A DNA stretch of 64,000 bases from Codonopsis lanceolata (taxonomy: Eukaryota; Streptophyta; Magnoliopsida; Asterales; Campanulaceae): the NCBI GenBank assembly GCA_013146195.2, contig CM028377.1:67925501-67989500 (forward strand). The letters are read 5' to 3'. The notes below the pieces were generated by a model. It ran no database searches. It was not told where the DNA came from and worked only from the letters and a program-made list of their open reading frames with translations. Of this stretch, positions 46,376 to 57,782 are shown piece after piece; the first letter of the stretch is position 1; every line of letters begins with the position of its first letter. The translations under genes and the position numbers were made by a program.

Positions 46376-48493
46376 TCACACATCATTCTCTTCTTGTTCA
46401 GCTTCAGTGGCATCAGGAACAGATGGAGCAGGAACATGTGCAGGTTGATCAGGAGCATGTGCAGGTGCAGCAATATGTGGAACACTTGGATCTCCCCCTG
46501 TTTGGCAAGAATGGATGCCCAGCCAGGAAGTGTATTGACTCTCCAAGTTCTGAAGTAGAGCAATCTGGGATCTGACTAGTAAAAGTTGTCCTTGAATGAA
46601 TGTCAAGGAAATAGGGGCAGGGGGTCCAAGGGAGATCATGCCAGATACAGATGAAGGAGAAAATGTAGCTACATTGGTAGCTACATTGCCTAGGACAGGA
46701 GCAGTGGGTGCAGCAGCTGACAGAGAAATAGAAGCAGAGGGATCTGAAGCTTGCATAGCAGAGGAAGTAGAAGTACCAGGAACAGAGACTGGAGGAGTAG
46801 ATTGGACATGAGGATAAGGGTAGATCAAGGGCAGGTTGAGTACCATGTCTCCCTTCAACAGCTTGACAGAAATATGAAGTGGGTCAAGAGTGGGAGAAAG
46901 TCTAATGCCATCAGCAGGAGAAAACCCTTGGGAAACCAGAATTTTATAAATGAGAGAAGGGAATATAAGGGCCCTCTTATCTCCCTCTGATTCTGCTAGG
47001 GAGATAACCTTCATGAACACAAAGTCTCCAAAATCAAATGGTCTTCCTAACCCAATTTGATACAATATCCTAGCATGTTCTTCTGTAAGAGAGTTTGAAT
47101 TGGTAGTAGGGGCCCAATTTGCACATCAAATCTTGTGCATAACAGCATACAAGACAGTTTGGAAGTGCTAATGTTAGACCCCTTCCCTGGCCATTTACTC
47201 ACTATTCCACCGATAAGTTCTTTTGCACAAATGTTCAAATCAGACAGCAAGGTAACAGACCCAATGACTGGAGTTCCATACAACTGATTGATGAGAGAGG
47301 AAGAAAAGTTATACCAAGTACCTCTAACAAATACTTTCTCAAACCTAGGGGCATTAGCAGAAGAAATCCTCTTTTCCAGATTGGCATAAAATTCAAAAAT
47401 GATGTCCCTTAAGTAAGGAGAGGGAGAAGATAAGGTGACTAAGAGACCCCTGTCAGTAAAAAAATGGACCAAATTTTGCTCAAGTAATTCATCGGTGGGG
47501 ATCAAGCGTTCATCAACTATCTTCCTAGATGTATTATATCTTAGGGAAGCAGCAATAAAAAGAAACTGAGCAGAGAAGGGTTTACCCAAAGCAGCAGCAG
47601 AAGAAGTAGGGGGCAATGTAGCTTCTGATGTAGCTATATTGGTAGCTACATTGCTCATTGCAGCCCTTCTTCTGGTAAATCGGATGGGAGGTTCTGCACT
47701 TTCTGAACTCTCTTCAGGGGTGTTTTCTCTCCGGACAAAATCTTTATCAGAGCTATCGTCAAACTCTGAGGAACTTGGGGTTTTTGCAGGAGAAGAAGGA
47801 GAGGATGCAGGAGCTTGTGAAGAAGCTTGTTGAGGAGCATTTTTCATCTGAATTAAGAAATCAGCTAAGGTTCTCTGTTCGTCCGAAAAAATTAAGTCAG
47901 GGACGCTGACTGAAGGAACAACAGAAGAATCATCAGAAGTGGCCTTGTCAAGTGACGGGGATTCAGGCTGGAATACCACCCTCGGAGAGGGAATTGGGTA
48001 ATCTTCATCACCCACATCAGCCGGAGCAGGAATGGAGGTGGTTGAGTCAATTTGAGGAGTAGGGGCATGAGTCTCAGGAACAAACTCATTTACAGCTACG
48101 AAGTCTTCATCGTCGGAGTCACTTACAACGGGCACAACCTCTTCAAATATTCCAGGTGTCACTTTGCACTTCTTGGCTCTTGCAACCTCTACAGCACTAG
48201 GATTTTCGTAATTGCAAGGGATTCCTCGCAATCGCTTAGACCTTCAAGAGCTAGGGTTACCGATTTGGGGCAAACCAGACAAATCAACAGGATTGTCAAC
48301 ATCAATAGCATTCCCCTTTTCCCCAGGAAGTATGATAGTTAGGGGCTCGGGAAGAGGTTGGGCTATGACAATAGCTGAATCAGGGTTTGTAGGAGATGAT
48401 ATTGAGGGCGATGTAACTTCTTGAGATGTAGTAGTGGAAGCTACATTCGCTGATGGGTTTTGCTTTATGGAGTCTGTTGAAGAAGATGAAGCC
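46376..48493 (-). pseudogene. Third (envelope-like) ORF of the Copia element, frameshifted
   Basis: A third ORF downstream of pol in the same orientation, as in Sireviruses, where it is called envelope-like. The likely start is MASSSSTDS at 48493. The reading passes from 48493-48244 to 48231-47047 to 47065-46376, so there are two frame changes, near 48240 and 47060. The N-terminal 200 or so residues are Ser/Pro/Glu-rich and carry a DSDDEDF acidic patch; the middle part, roughly 47100-47600, is a structured region resembling the plant transposon protein domain found in such ORFs; the end is Pro/Ala-rich. I see no convincing membrane segment, so an envelope function is not supported by the sequence itself. 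Confidence 0.65.
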
Positions 48494-48499
48494 ATGAAT

Positions 48500-49462
48500 A
48501 AAGTTTGAGAAGAGATCAGAAAGGGAGGATGAAGAGAGATTTGAGAGAGTATAGCAGGTTTCGTCAACACAGATTGGGAAGCATGTGAGCAGAGATGTTG
48601 TGAAGATTGATATTAAGCCGGCCACCTGAAAAACCATTAAGACAGCCACTAAATGCATTAGCCGTTAGTACCATAATGTTAAGAATATGAGGGGCCGTTT
48701 GTGACACTCATAACCAAATTTTGATTTTTGAAGGTTAATCAAGTTTTGACCAAATCACATTCAAGAGGGATAGAAAATATGAATTTCTCAAGAGAGACAT
48801 ATGGGGAGTTAAGTGTGAGAGATAACAATCAATCTCATTATTGAATTTTTTTTTTGAATTTCAAAATTAACAAGGATTTTGAACAAACACACCACATAAA
48901 ACACTTTATTTTATCATCACTCATCTCCCACAAATTCCATAGGTACTTTATTTTCTTAGGAGAATAGCTCTACTTTATTTCAAGCATATTCACTTCATGC
49001 CACTATGAACCTTTCACACTATTTACCAAGGGAAGCCACTTTGTATTTTGATCAATCCATGAAATCCAAGGATTCATAGTCTCAAAAGAAAGGTGCCACA
49101 ACCTTGTTCATAGGTAGCTCTTTTCCGTTAGGTAGCTTTCACACTTTTTTCTTTTAAGGGAATTCAATTTTCTCAAGATCAACCCATGAGAACCTAAGTT
49201 CCATAGTACCAAGATAAATTGCCACATCCCTAAATTTCAAAAGGTAGCTCTTTCCTTTGTGGGCTTAAGATTTTTCAACAACAAAAATTTTGGGAGAGAG
49301 TGAGGAGAATCAGAACAATGAAATTACAACAGATTTTGAATGCAAATCCAGGACAGCAAACAAGGGTACAAAAATATAAGAGATGAAACTAGTGTGCCCC
49401 CCTGAATACTTAATGCAAGATGCCTAAATTTTTTTATTTTTTTATATATAGTGAGTGAAGGG
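48500..49462 (-). other. Spacer between pol and the third ORF of the Copia element
   Basis: Non-coding, AT-rich. It contains a CCCCCCTGAATAC stretch near 49397 that matches CCCCCTGAATA near 46180, next to the 3' polypurine tract. Confidence 0.6.
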
Positions 49463-49815
49463 TCACATGACATACATACCGAGAGATTTCCTAAGATTTA
49501 TAAATCTCTCAAAATCTAGACTCTTAGTGAAGATATCGGTTAATTGATTTTCTGTTCCTACATGTTCAATGCAAATAATACCTTGTTCAACCAAGTCTCT
49601 AATAAAATGGTGTCTTATATCAATGTGCTTAGTTCTAGAGTGTTGAATAGGATTTTTTGCTATACTTATAGCACTGGTGTTGTCACAATACATGGTTAAC
49701 ACATTGCTATGTAGGCCATAATCCTTGATCATTTGGTTCATCCATAAAAGTTGTGTACACCCGCTACCAGCAGCAATGTATTCAGATTCGGCTGTGGAGA
49801 GGGCAACACAGTTTT
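49463..49815 (-). pseudogene. Copia RNase H segment, frameshifted from RT
   Basis: Contains the Copia RNase H signature MYCDNTSAISIAKNP, then HIDIRHHFIRDLV and the terminal TDIFTKSL region, ending at 49463. It is in a different frame from the reverse transcriptase because of one extra base in a run near 49816-49823. Confidence 0.85.
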
Positions 49816-51427
49816 GCTTTTTTGCTAAACCAAGAGATCAAGTTGTTTCCCAAATAAAAACATCCACCAGATGTACTCCTCATGTCATCAACACTACCAG
49901 CCCAATCAGCATCACTAAAACCAACAAGATTGGTATTAGTGTGTTTTGTGTACCATAACCCCATAGCACAAGTCTCACCAACATATTTAAGTATTCTTTT
50001 GACAGCTTTCAAATGAGAGACTTTAGGGTTTGCTTGATATCTAACACACAAACACACACTATACATGATGTCTAGACGGGTGGCAGTTAAATATAGCAGA
50101 CTTCCTATCATGCTCCTATACAATGTATGGTCAACATTTTCAGATTTTTCATCTTTGCAAAGTTTATTGGATGTACCCATAGGGGTTTTCTTTTGTTTTC
50201 CATTCTCAAGACTGAATTTCTTCACCAAGTTAAGAGCATACTTGGCTTGAGATATGAACATCCCTTCATGCAATTGTTTTATCTGAATTCCTAAGAAAAA
50301 AGTCAACTCTCCTACCATACTCATCTCAAAGGTGGAAGTCATACAATCCACAAAATATTTTTCCAAGGACATAGAGGTGGATCCAAATACAATATCATCA
50401 ACATAAATCTGTGCAATCAGAATGTGTTTATCTTGTTTTTGAATAAAGAGAGTTTTGTCCACCTCTTCCCTTTTAAACCCACTTTTCAACAGATGGTCTG
50501 TAAGTCTCCCATACCAAGCTTTAGGAGCTTGTTTGAGTCCATACAAGGCCCTTTTTAATTTAAAAACATGATTGGGTTTATGGGGATCTTCAAAACCTTT
50601 TGGTTGTTCCACAAAAACTTCTTCTTCAAGAATACCATTTAAAAAAGCACTCTTTACATCCATTTATTGAAGAGTAATATCAAGAAAACATGCAATGGCA
50701 AGAAGCAGACGTATGGACTCAATGCGGGCAACAGGAGCAAAGGTTTCATCAAAATCCACCCCCTCAACCTGTGTGTACCCTTGAGCCACAAGTCTTGCTT
50801 TATTTCTTATTATTTCTCCCACTTCATTTGACTTGTTTTTGAAAATCCATTTAGTTCCAATAACATTCACGGAAGTGGGTCTAGGAACAAGGTACAAAAC
50901 ATCATTCTTAGCAAATTGATCAAGCTCTTCTTGCATGGCATTGATCCAACTCTCATCTTTTAGGGCTTCATGTACATTCTTAGGTTCAATGGTAGACAAA
51001 AAACATGAGGCATGGATTTCTTCATACTCAAGAGTGGACAAGCAAGCAAGTTTCCTATAGTCTACCTTACCTTTTCTTCTTGTTGACATCCCATCAAATA
51101 CATTACATATGACTTGTAAAGTGGGATGTACTTTCTGAATTCTGCTCGGAATGTCATGGCCATGATCAGTCAAACTGGACTGGATCTCTACTTGTTCAGG
51201 ACTTGTTTCAGTATCTGCTAAGTTTCTGACCAATGTAGCTTCCGATGTAGCTTCTAATGTAGCTACATCCGGAACTACATTCAGAGCTACATTTTGAATC
51301 ACATCCTCTGAACTTCCAGGATTTGAAGGTTCTGTCTGTTCTGGTGCAGGGGTACTGATTTCAGATGCAGGTTCTGAATATTTTGCTGATGAGTCGTGAT
51401 CTCCAAAGTCAAACAAACCTGAAACAT
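49816..51427 (-). pseudogene. Copia reverse transcriptase segment with premature stop
   Basis: The upstream part (51416-50664) has the FKNKSNEVGEIIRNKARLVA and FDETFAPVARIE blocks; it ends in a TAA at 50664-50666, and the same frame continues with MDVKSAFLNG, ALYGLKQAP, the catalytic YVDD and the FSDADWAG block. The stop replaces a sense codon inside the polymerase palm. The segment before it, around 51230-51300, holds the most complete GTAGCTAC-type cassette. The 51433-53457 solo LTR separates this part from integrase. Confidence 0.9.
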
Positions 51428-51432
51428 CATCC

Positions 51433-53457
51433 TGATGTGCGCGAACGCAACATGGGCAAGATTACCCCGCCGTATCAAGTAATAAAGTTCGTAAGTACGA
51501 GTCGATCCCACGAGGAATGTGCGTAATTCTCACTCCAACTAAGTACCGAAATTATGCTAACTAATTATATTTGAGCGAAAATAAAATGAATTAAAACCTA
51601 AAAATATAAACAACCTAGAAAGCAATTAAATCTAAACTAAAACGGAGGTGGTTTGACAACAACAAATCAAGATAGAAATATAGGAACGCATTATTTCTAG
51701 TCTAGCCGGTGCTAAATTTAATCTTCTTTTTGCTTTTCTTTAACTCAAGCCTTGGTAGTCGGACGCGCTATTTTATTCGCTACGAGCTTTCGCTACGTAT
51801 AGCAAATCTAGCTATCTCTCAACCTTGCTACGGGCTCATATCATTGCAACACATAACATATGGGAGAAAATAACTGCATGTGTAAACAAGCATCCAAAGA
51901 CTATCTACGCACGATCTCCTTTCGGTCTCACGCTACGCAAACTACTATTATGATTTTCGGAATAACAGGAAGGGCTTTCGCTTCATATCCTATCATTCTA
52001 GTGATCATCTAATGGTTCGCTACACCATTAAAAGCATGAAGCACACACAATAATAACCTATCGCATGGGTAATACTTCCCAAAAAGAAACTCTATATTTT
52101 TCTACAATTCATGTTGGTAGCCGAGACATCTAAAATTAGTTAACTACGGGCTCTCGCATCTTATAGTCAACCCTAACCTCCCCGACCTCGCGAATGGCTA
52201 AGGTGGTTCGATCGCGTGTCAAATCTAATTTCATAATGGCTATCGGTGTGTGTCACAAAACACCAACTATTAAATTGATTGATCCGAAATATAAAGATAG
52301 CTCTTGCGGATCCTAAATATTTCTAAAATCATTTAATTATTGGCCAGATAATTAAAAGCATTAATTTCACAAAATAATAACCAACATGATTGTGTACTAA
52401 ATAAAGAGATAAATTAAATTAAAACACTATATTGGACATAGAAAATAATTACATTTCTATAAATAAATTAAGCACCAACCAATTCCACAATTACAAAATA
52501 AATCAACCCTAGAAAATACAACAAATATCATAAAATATGAGTTGAAAGAATTAAACCGAATGTTGCTCGAATCCGGGGTTGAAATCTTTTGCAAATGCGT
52601 CCTTGGCCCTTGATTTGAAGTTCCAAACCTTCAATGGTGATCAAGCATCAGAGATTTGGTGAGAAAATGTGTTGAAATGGGGCTGGTGCCCCATTTGGGA
52701 ACAAAGTCCCGAAATGGGGACTTCTTTCAAAATGAAGGCTGTTGTAGAATTAAAAGGGAAGCAACAAAGGAGGGCCGGACAAACAGGGGCAAAATAGGAA
52801 GCACAAAGGAAAGTTGAGGGCTGAAATGGAAGGGAAAAGATGGCTGGATCACGGCTGGGATCAGGGCAACCCATGGAGGTAGGACGCGGGTTGGTCCAGG
52901 TGAAGTGGGCTGGAAATTGTGAGGGAAGACGGGTGAGAAGGTGGGCTGATGGGTAGGATTCACACGGGTCAGACCCAATCCAGAAATTAAGACCGCATGA
53001 CGCGCTAGTGGAAGGAGGCTGGCAGACGCTGACACGTGGCACCACTGGAGGGCCGACAACGCACAAGGAGTTTTCCGGATTTCGCTGGCCTCCCCTGGAA
53101 TTTTAATAATTGCTCCGGTGCCCTTAGGATTTCTGCACTTAGCGCCGCCGGCCAGACTTCTTCTAGGTTTGCAGATTGGTCCTCCGTTAGTGATTTCAGC
53201 CTCCGTTAGCCTCTGTTAAGCCTCAATTGCCTTGGAACTCTTAACGGACGTTGTCCAAATAATTTCTAATTCAACTTTTAAGCCCAGAATTGCCTCGAAC
53301 TTCGTGCTAAATACCATATAAAAGCTCGATTATGCATGAAAACCTACATTAAGCACAAAAACACAAATAATAATATTTGCAAAGCATAATTAACTCAAAA
53401 ATAACACAAAATAAAAGAAAATTCCCGAGAAAATTCGTGGAAATCTTGCACTCATCA
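51433..53457 (-). mobile_element. Solo LTR of another retrotransposon, 2,025 bp
   Basis: Ends TGATG and CATCA in inverted orientation are flanked by a perfect 5-bp duplication CATCC (51428-51432 and 53458-53462), inside the Copia pol between integrase and reverse transcriptase. No PBS, PPT or coding region is present, so it is a solo LTR left by recombination. Its GC-rich middle (52700-53060) produces spurious Pro/Ser-rich ORFs. A diverged relative lies at 56384. The long LTR with a TGATGAGTGCAAG start suggests a Ty3/Gypsy lineage, but this is not proven here. Confidence 0.9.
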
Positions 53458-54832
53458 CATCCTCAATAGTTTTGTGGCCAAGATCCGTTAGATCATCAAA
53501 CACGATATTCATAGACTCCATGATGGTTTTTGTCCTTAGATTAAAGACTCTATATACACGACTATTTGTTGAGTCAAATTTTGAAAGATGATCTCTATCA
53601 TTGAGAAGATAGCACACACATCCAAAAACATGAAAATATTTCAATGTAGGCTTCTTTCCTAGCAAAATTTCATAGGGTGTCATGGTGCTGCCTGGTCTCA
53701 AAAAGACCATATTTCTTATATGACAAGCAGTGTTTAATGCTTCTGCCCAAAATCTTTTAGCCAAATTCTTAGAACTCAACATGATTCTAGCCATCTCTTG
53801 AAGTGTCCTATTCTTTCTTTCTGCCACTCCATTTTGTTGTGGAGTTTTAGGACCTGAGAATTCATGGGTTATGCCATTAGAGGCACAGTAGTTAGAAAAG
53901 GAGGAATTTTCATATTCCGTGCCATGATCTGATCTAATTCTAGTAAGTTTTAGATCATACAAGTTCATAATACGGGTGTACCATATTTTAAAAGCCTCAA
54001 AGGTTTCAGATTTTTCTCTCAAGAAAACAACCCATGTGTATCTAGAAAAATCATCCACACAGACAAAGGTGTACTTTTTCTTTCCTAGACTCTCTACTTC
54101 AATAGGACCCATGAGATCTGTGTGAATCATCTCAAGACATCTAGATGAGGAGCACTGAGATAAAAGAAGGTGAGAAGCCTTTGTTTGCTTACCTTTTTGA
54201 CATGGTCCACATACCTTTGTGTAGTTCTTTTCCAGACTAGGCAATCCTTTAAATGCATCATGCTTCACAAGCTCATGAAGTTTACGAAAACTCATGTGCC
54301 CTAGTTTTTGATGCCGTAGATCTGTGATGTCAAGACTAACATTTTGACAGGTTTGAGCATTGTTGAACATATAACAATTGTCAGAGGATCTAGTACATGT
54401 CAACAAACACTTGTTAGATTGATCAAAGACTTCACAAGTATTTTTATCAAACCTCACATGTAGGTCATCATCACACAACTGGCTTATACTGATCAAGTTG
54501 GTCTTGAGGCCTTCCATATGGTAAACATTGGTGAGATTAGGAAGACCATCTACATTCAAGGTTCCTTTGCCAATTATCCTACCTTTGGCTCCTCCTCCAT
54601 ATGTCACAGATCCACCATTGACACTCACATAGTCCTTTAAATTCTCAATAGAACCTGTCATGTGTCTAGAGCACCCACTATCAAAGTACCATGAACCAGA
54701 TATGTGAGGCTTTAAAGATGTGAAAGTTACATTACATTGTTCATCATCAGACCACTTAGCACCCGGACATATGTCAAATGACTCACAGTATTTGGCCCTA
54801 TCATCCCTGTAACTACCTTTGGGAACCCACAT
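53458..54832 (-). pseudogene. Copia protease and integrase segment
   Basis: From 54832: WYFDSGCSRHMTG, the Copia aspartic protease active site (DSG); then the GAG-pre-integrase HQKLGHMS with the CGPCQKGKQ zinc-binding motif; then the integrase core with HTDLMGP, DDFSRYTWV, the SDHGTEYEN block and QQNGVAERKNRTL, which includes the catalytic Glu. The reading ends where the solo LTR begins at 53457. A stop codon directly precedes the ATG at 54832, and the upstream frame differs, so gag and pol are no longer continuous. Confidence 0.9.
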
Positions 54833-54850
54833 TTTTTAAAAAGTTTTTGG

Positions 54851-55442
54851 CTAATGTTTCTGTGAATGTACCTTCTGATGTAGCTTCGAATATGACTTCC
54901 AATGTTGCTGCATTGGATGATGCATTGGTTGTTGCATCTGATTTCGAACCATGAAGCCCTGCCTTACTTCTTCCTCATTGATAGCCTTTTTAAGAAAGCA
55001 AAATGGTTGAATATGACCAGACTTATGACAAAAATGACACACAATTTTTCTTTCTTGATTTGGGTTTTTCAAAGAAATTTGGATTTTGAAAATTTTGGGG
55101 AGGCTGTTTAGGTTCAGAAGTACCTTCACATTCTCTAACAAACATCTTTGGTATAAAACCAATTCCAGTCTTATCAGACTTACCTGAATTCAGCATTTCA
55201 TCCATTTTTTGTTGACTTGAATTCCATTTAGCCATGGTTTCATTGGTTTGGATGAGTTCCTCCTTCAGTTCTTCGATCTCCACATCTTTCTTACTCAGCA
55301 AACTCTCCAACCTTGTGATACACTCCTTCTGTTCCTCATTTACCTTCTTTAGCAAGTCGTTTGCCTTTCCAAACAATGTAACTTGATGAGCCCTCTTTTT
55401 CCAATCCTTGTACAGTTCTTTGTAACCTTCCAACAGGTCTTA
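54851..55442 (-). pseudogene. Copia gag C-terminal part with second zinc knuckle
   Basis: Starts directly after an in-frame stop at 55440-55442. It encodes a coiled-coil-like, Lys/Glu-rich stretch (about 55433-55200) and then, after a frame change near 55060-55090, a CCHC knuckle, CHFCHKSGHIQPFC. Sirevirus gag proteins are known for a coiled coil and two zinc knuckles, which fits. The segment ends at 54851. Confidence 0.8.
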
Positions 55443-56383
55443 TTCTGACTCTTTTTCGTCTTCTGTGACTGAAGAGTTAAAACAACAATGATCTTCCATG
55501 CTTCTATCCATTGCATCTTCTGATGTAGCTTCTACTGTAGCTACATTCGGAGCTACATTGGCCAAAGAACCTGCACAATCAGATTTAGAGTCGTATATAG
55601 CAGTGAGAATGATGAGATCTCCTGGATCTTCACCATCACTATCACCCAAAGTTGCAGAAAAATTTAAACCCTTCTTCCTTAAGGTATTTGCACATTGGTT
55701 TGCATAATGACCGAATCCTTGACACTCCCTACATTGAATAAAATCAATATTCTTCCCATTGTAAGAAGGTTTTGAAGCAAAAGGATTGGTAAAAGGTTTT
55801 TCTGGTGTTTGAAAAGAACTTTCCTTAGGAGCAAATTTACCAGAATCAGGCTTAAAAGAGTTTTTGGAGCTTGATGATGGAGTTCTGTTTTGACTCTTGG
55901 CTTTCAAAAAAAGTTTAAATTTAGTAGTCAAAAGAGTTATGGAATCTTCTCCAAAATCAGACTCATCAATATCCTTTTGTAAATCAAGCAAGTCAGAAGA
56001 GACATCAACAGCAGTAGGCATAACAATGTTTTTCACAAGAGGAGTAGAAGATGAAGCACCTTTGCCTTTTTGTTTGATTTGGTCATTTAGGTTTAATTCA
56101 AAATTTTGAAGAATACCTGCCAATCTTTCAAAACTCATTTTGTCAATATCATGTGCTTTCTCAATAGCACATATTTTAACATTAAACCTTTCAGGCAAAG
56201 TGTGCATCATTTTACTAACCAGGCGATCATTAGTGATGGGATCACCTAAAGCTAAAACAGAATTAGACATATCAAGAAGCCTACCATAATATGACATGAT
56301 ATCCTTAGTTTCATTCATTCTTGTGTTTTCAAACTGTGTGGTAAACAATCTTAATTTGGACGCACGACCACTGGCAGGTCCTT
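55443..56383 (-). pseudogene. Copia gag, N-terminus lost
   Basis: Contains the UBN2-type gag region (FENTRMNETKDIMSYYGRL and the PERFNVKICAIE block) and a CCHC knuckle CRECQGFGHYANQC near 55735-55690. The frame is open upstream to 56383, where the TGATAAG end of an inserted LTR interrupts it. The N-terminal part is missing. A cassette copy is present near 55515-55560. Confidence 0.85.
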
Positions 56384-57548
56384 TGATAAGCTTGTAATTT
56401 TCCCTTTATTTTCATTAATTTTTCGGAATTTTATTGATGATTTTGAGCTTTGGTTGATAATTAATTGCATTTGAGATATTATTTTTATGTATTTTGTACT
56501 TCATGTAGGTATCTCAAAGATATTCAAGGTTTTATGGCTCAATATATGCAAATCGAGGTAATTATGGGCTTTAATGTTAAGTTGTGTCACTTGCCGTTAA
56601 AGTCCGTCGATTTCAATGTGTAGCAAGCTAACAGAGTTAACTGAGGACTAAACCGCGAAGTCTGGGAGCAGAGGGACCTTCGGCAGCCTTCCTTAGTAAG
56701 ACAGGGGCACCGGAGCAAAATTTCAAACTACAGGGTAGGCCGGCGCCATTTCAGATTCTACCTTGTGCGTTGTCTCATCCAGGAAGCGCCACGTCACCGC
56801 CTCCACTAACCAGTGACCCGCGTCCCTCCCTTCTGGGTCGGATCCTACCCGCGTTCTGCCTGCTCCAACCGGCCCACCATTCCAGCCCTTTTTCCCTCAC
56901 ACCATCCAACCCATTTCTACCTGGGTTGACATGCGGTTCCCTTGCCTGGTCCAACCCGCCCCAGCCACGACCCAACTCTCATTTTCTTACCCTTTTTGCC
57001 CCTAAAACTTATTGAAACTCCCTAAATTGCCCCTTAATGCCCTAACAACCTTTGAATTAATCTGGGAGCACCATTTTTTCGGACAGAAGGGGCAAAAGGC
57101 TGGAATATAGAAGAATTGAAGGAGAGAACTGGAAGCAGGAGCAGCCGCCATTTTTATTCAATTTGCCTTCTCTCCATTGTTCCTCCATTATTGTTCAAGC
57201 CAAGGAACTTCAATCATCTCCTTCATTGTAAAGTATTGTACACTTTAATTTATATTTATATTTAATTATGATACTTTTGATTGAAGATTTGATTTATTTC
57301 CTTAGCATTATAAACTAAATTAATTGTCTAGGGTTTTGATATATATTGGCTTGGATGTTTTGATTTAAATTTGGGGTTTTGTTATTAATTTATATTCACT
57401 TATTTTTTGGTATTATGTTGTGTTCTTAATGCTTGTATTAACTTGATCACCCAATACATGATTTTAAAAATTACTTGATGCATGAAAATGATTTTGTAAT
57501 TTTGAAAAATGCAATATAGTTATTTTTGGGTTGGGTTAGTCTAAGTTA
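56384..57548 (+). mobile_element. Truncated LTR related to 51433-53457, opposite orientation
   Basis: Begins TGATAAGCTTG and follows the same block order as the minus strand of the 51433-53457 LTR, including GGGCACCGGAGCAA and CCTTGTGCGTTGTC at corresponding places. Its right part is missing: at 57549 it passes directly into Copia LTR sequence without a matching end or target duplication. This suggests a deletion after insertion. Confidence 0.75.
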
Positions 57549-57777
57549 TTAATCCTCTTACCATATTGAATAGGACTTCAAGACACGGCTGTAGGGAAAG
57601 ATTTGACCATAGATTTGTTACCAAAATAACTCCTTAAATCTAGGTTCAAGAGACCCAAAATTTAATGATTTATTTTGTTACCAAGTTTGAAGGATTTTGT
57701 AACCATACATATCTAAATTTTAAGATCAAGAAAGGAGAGACAAAATCACAATAGGCATGGCCTATTTTACCCTTACA
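57549..57777 (-). repeat. 5' LTR remnant of the Copia element
   Basis: 229 bp matching 45778-46074 of the other LTR, with the 68-bp unit present once instead of twice. The rest of the 5' LTR, the primer-binding site and the gag start were lost at the junction with the inserted LTR. Confidence 0.85.
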
Positions 57778-57782
57778 AGAAT

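Larger units (their letters stand above)
45150..57777 (-). mobile_element. Decayed Sirevirus-like Ty1/Copia LTR retrotransposon
   Basis: On the minus strand the order is LTR, gag with zinc knuckles, protease, integrase, reverse transcriptase, RNase H, then a third ORF and the second LTR. Integrase before reverse transcriptase defines Copia; a long gag with a CCHC knuckle plus an extra ORF after pol points to the Sirevirus (SIRE/Maximus) lineage. The LTR ends are TGTTAGAAC (45150) and CCTTACA (46074, 57777); a polypurine tract AAAGGGGGAG on the minus strand abuts the 3' LTR. Flanks ATAAT and AGAAT differ at one base and may be the target duplication. The primer-binding site and gag N-terminus are missing. 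Each ORF has stops or frameshifts, so the copy is inactive. Two LTRs of other elements are inserted in it. Confidence 0.9.

Noticed and set aside
52641..53066. 141-codon Pro/Ser-rich minus-strand ORF
   Set aside because: It lies wholly within the solo LTR and overlaps another ORF in a second frame; GC-rich LTR sequence simply lacks stops.
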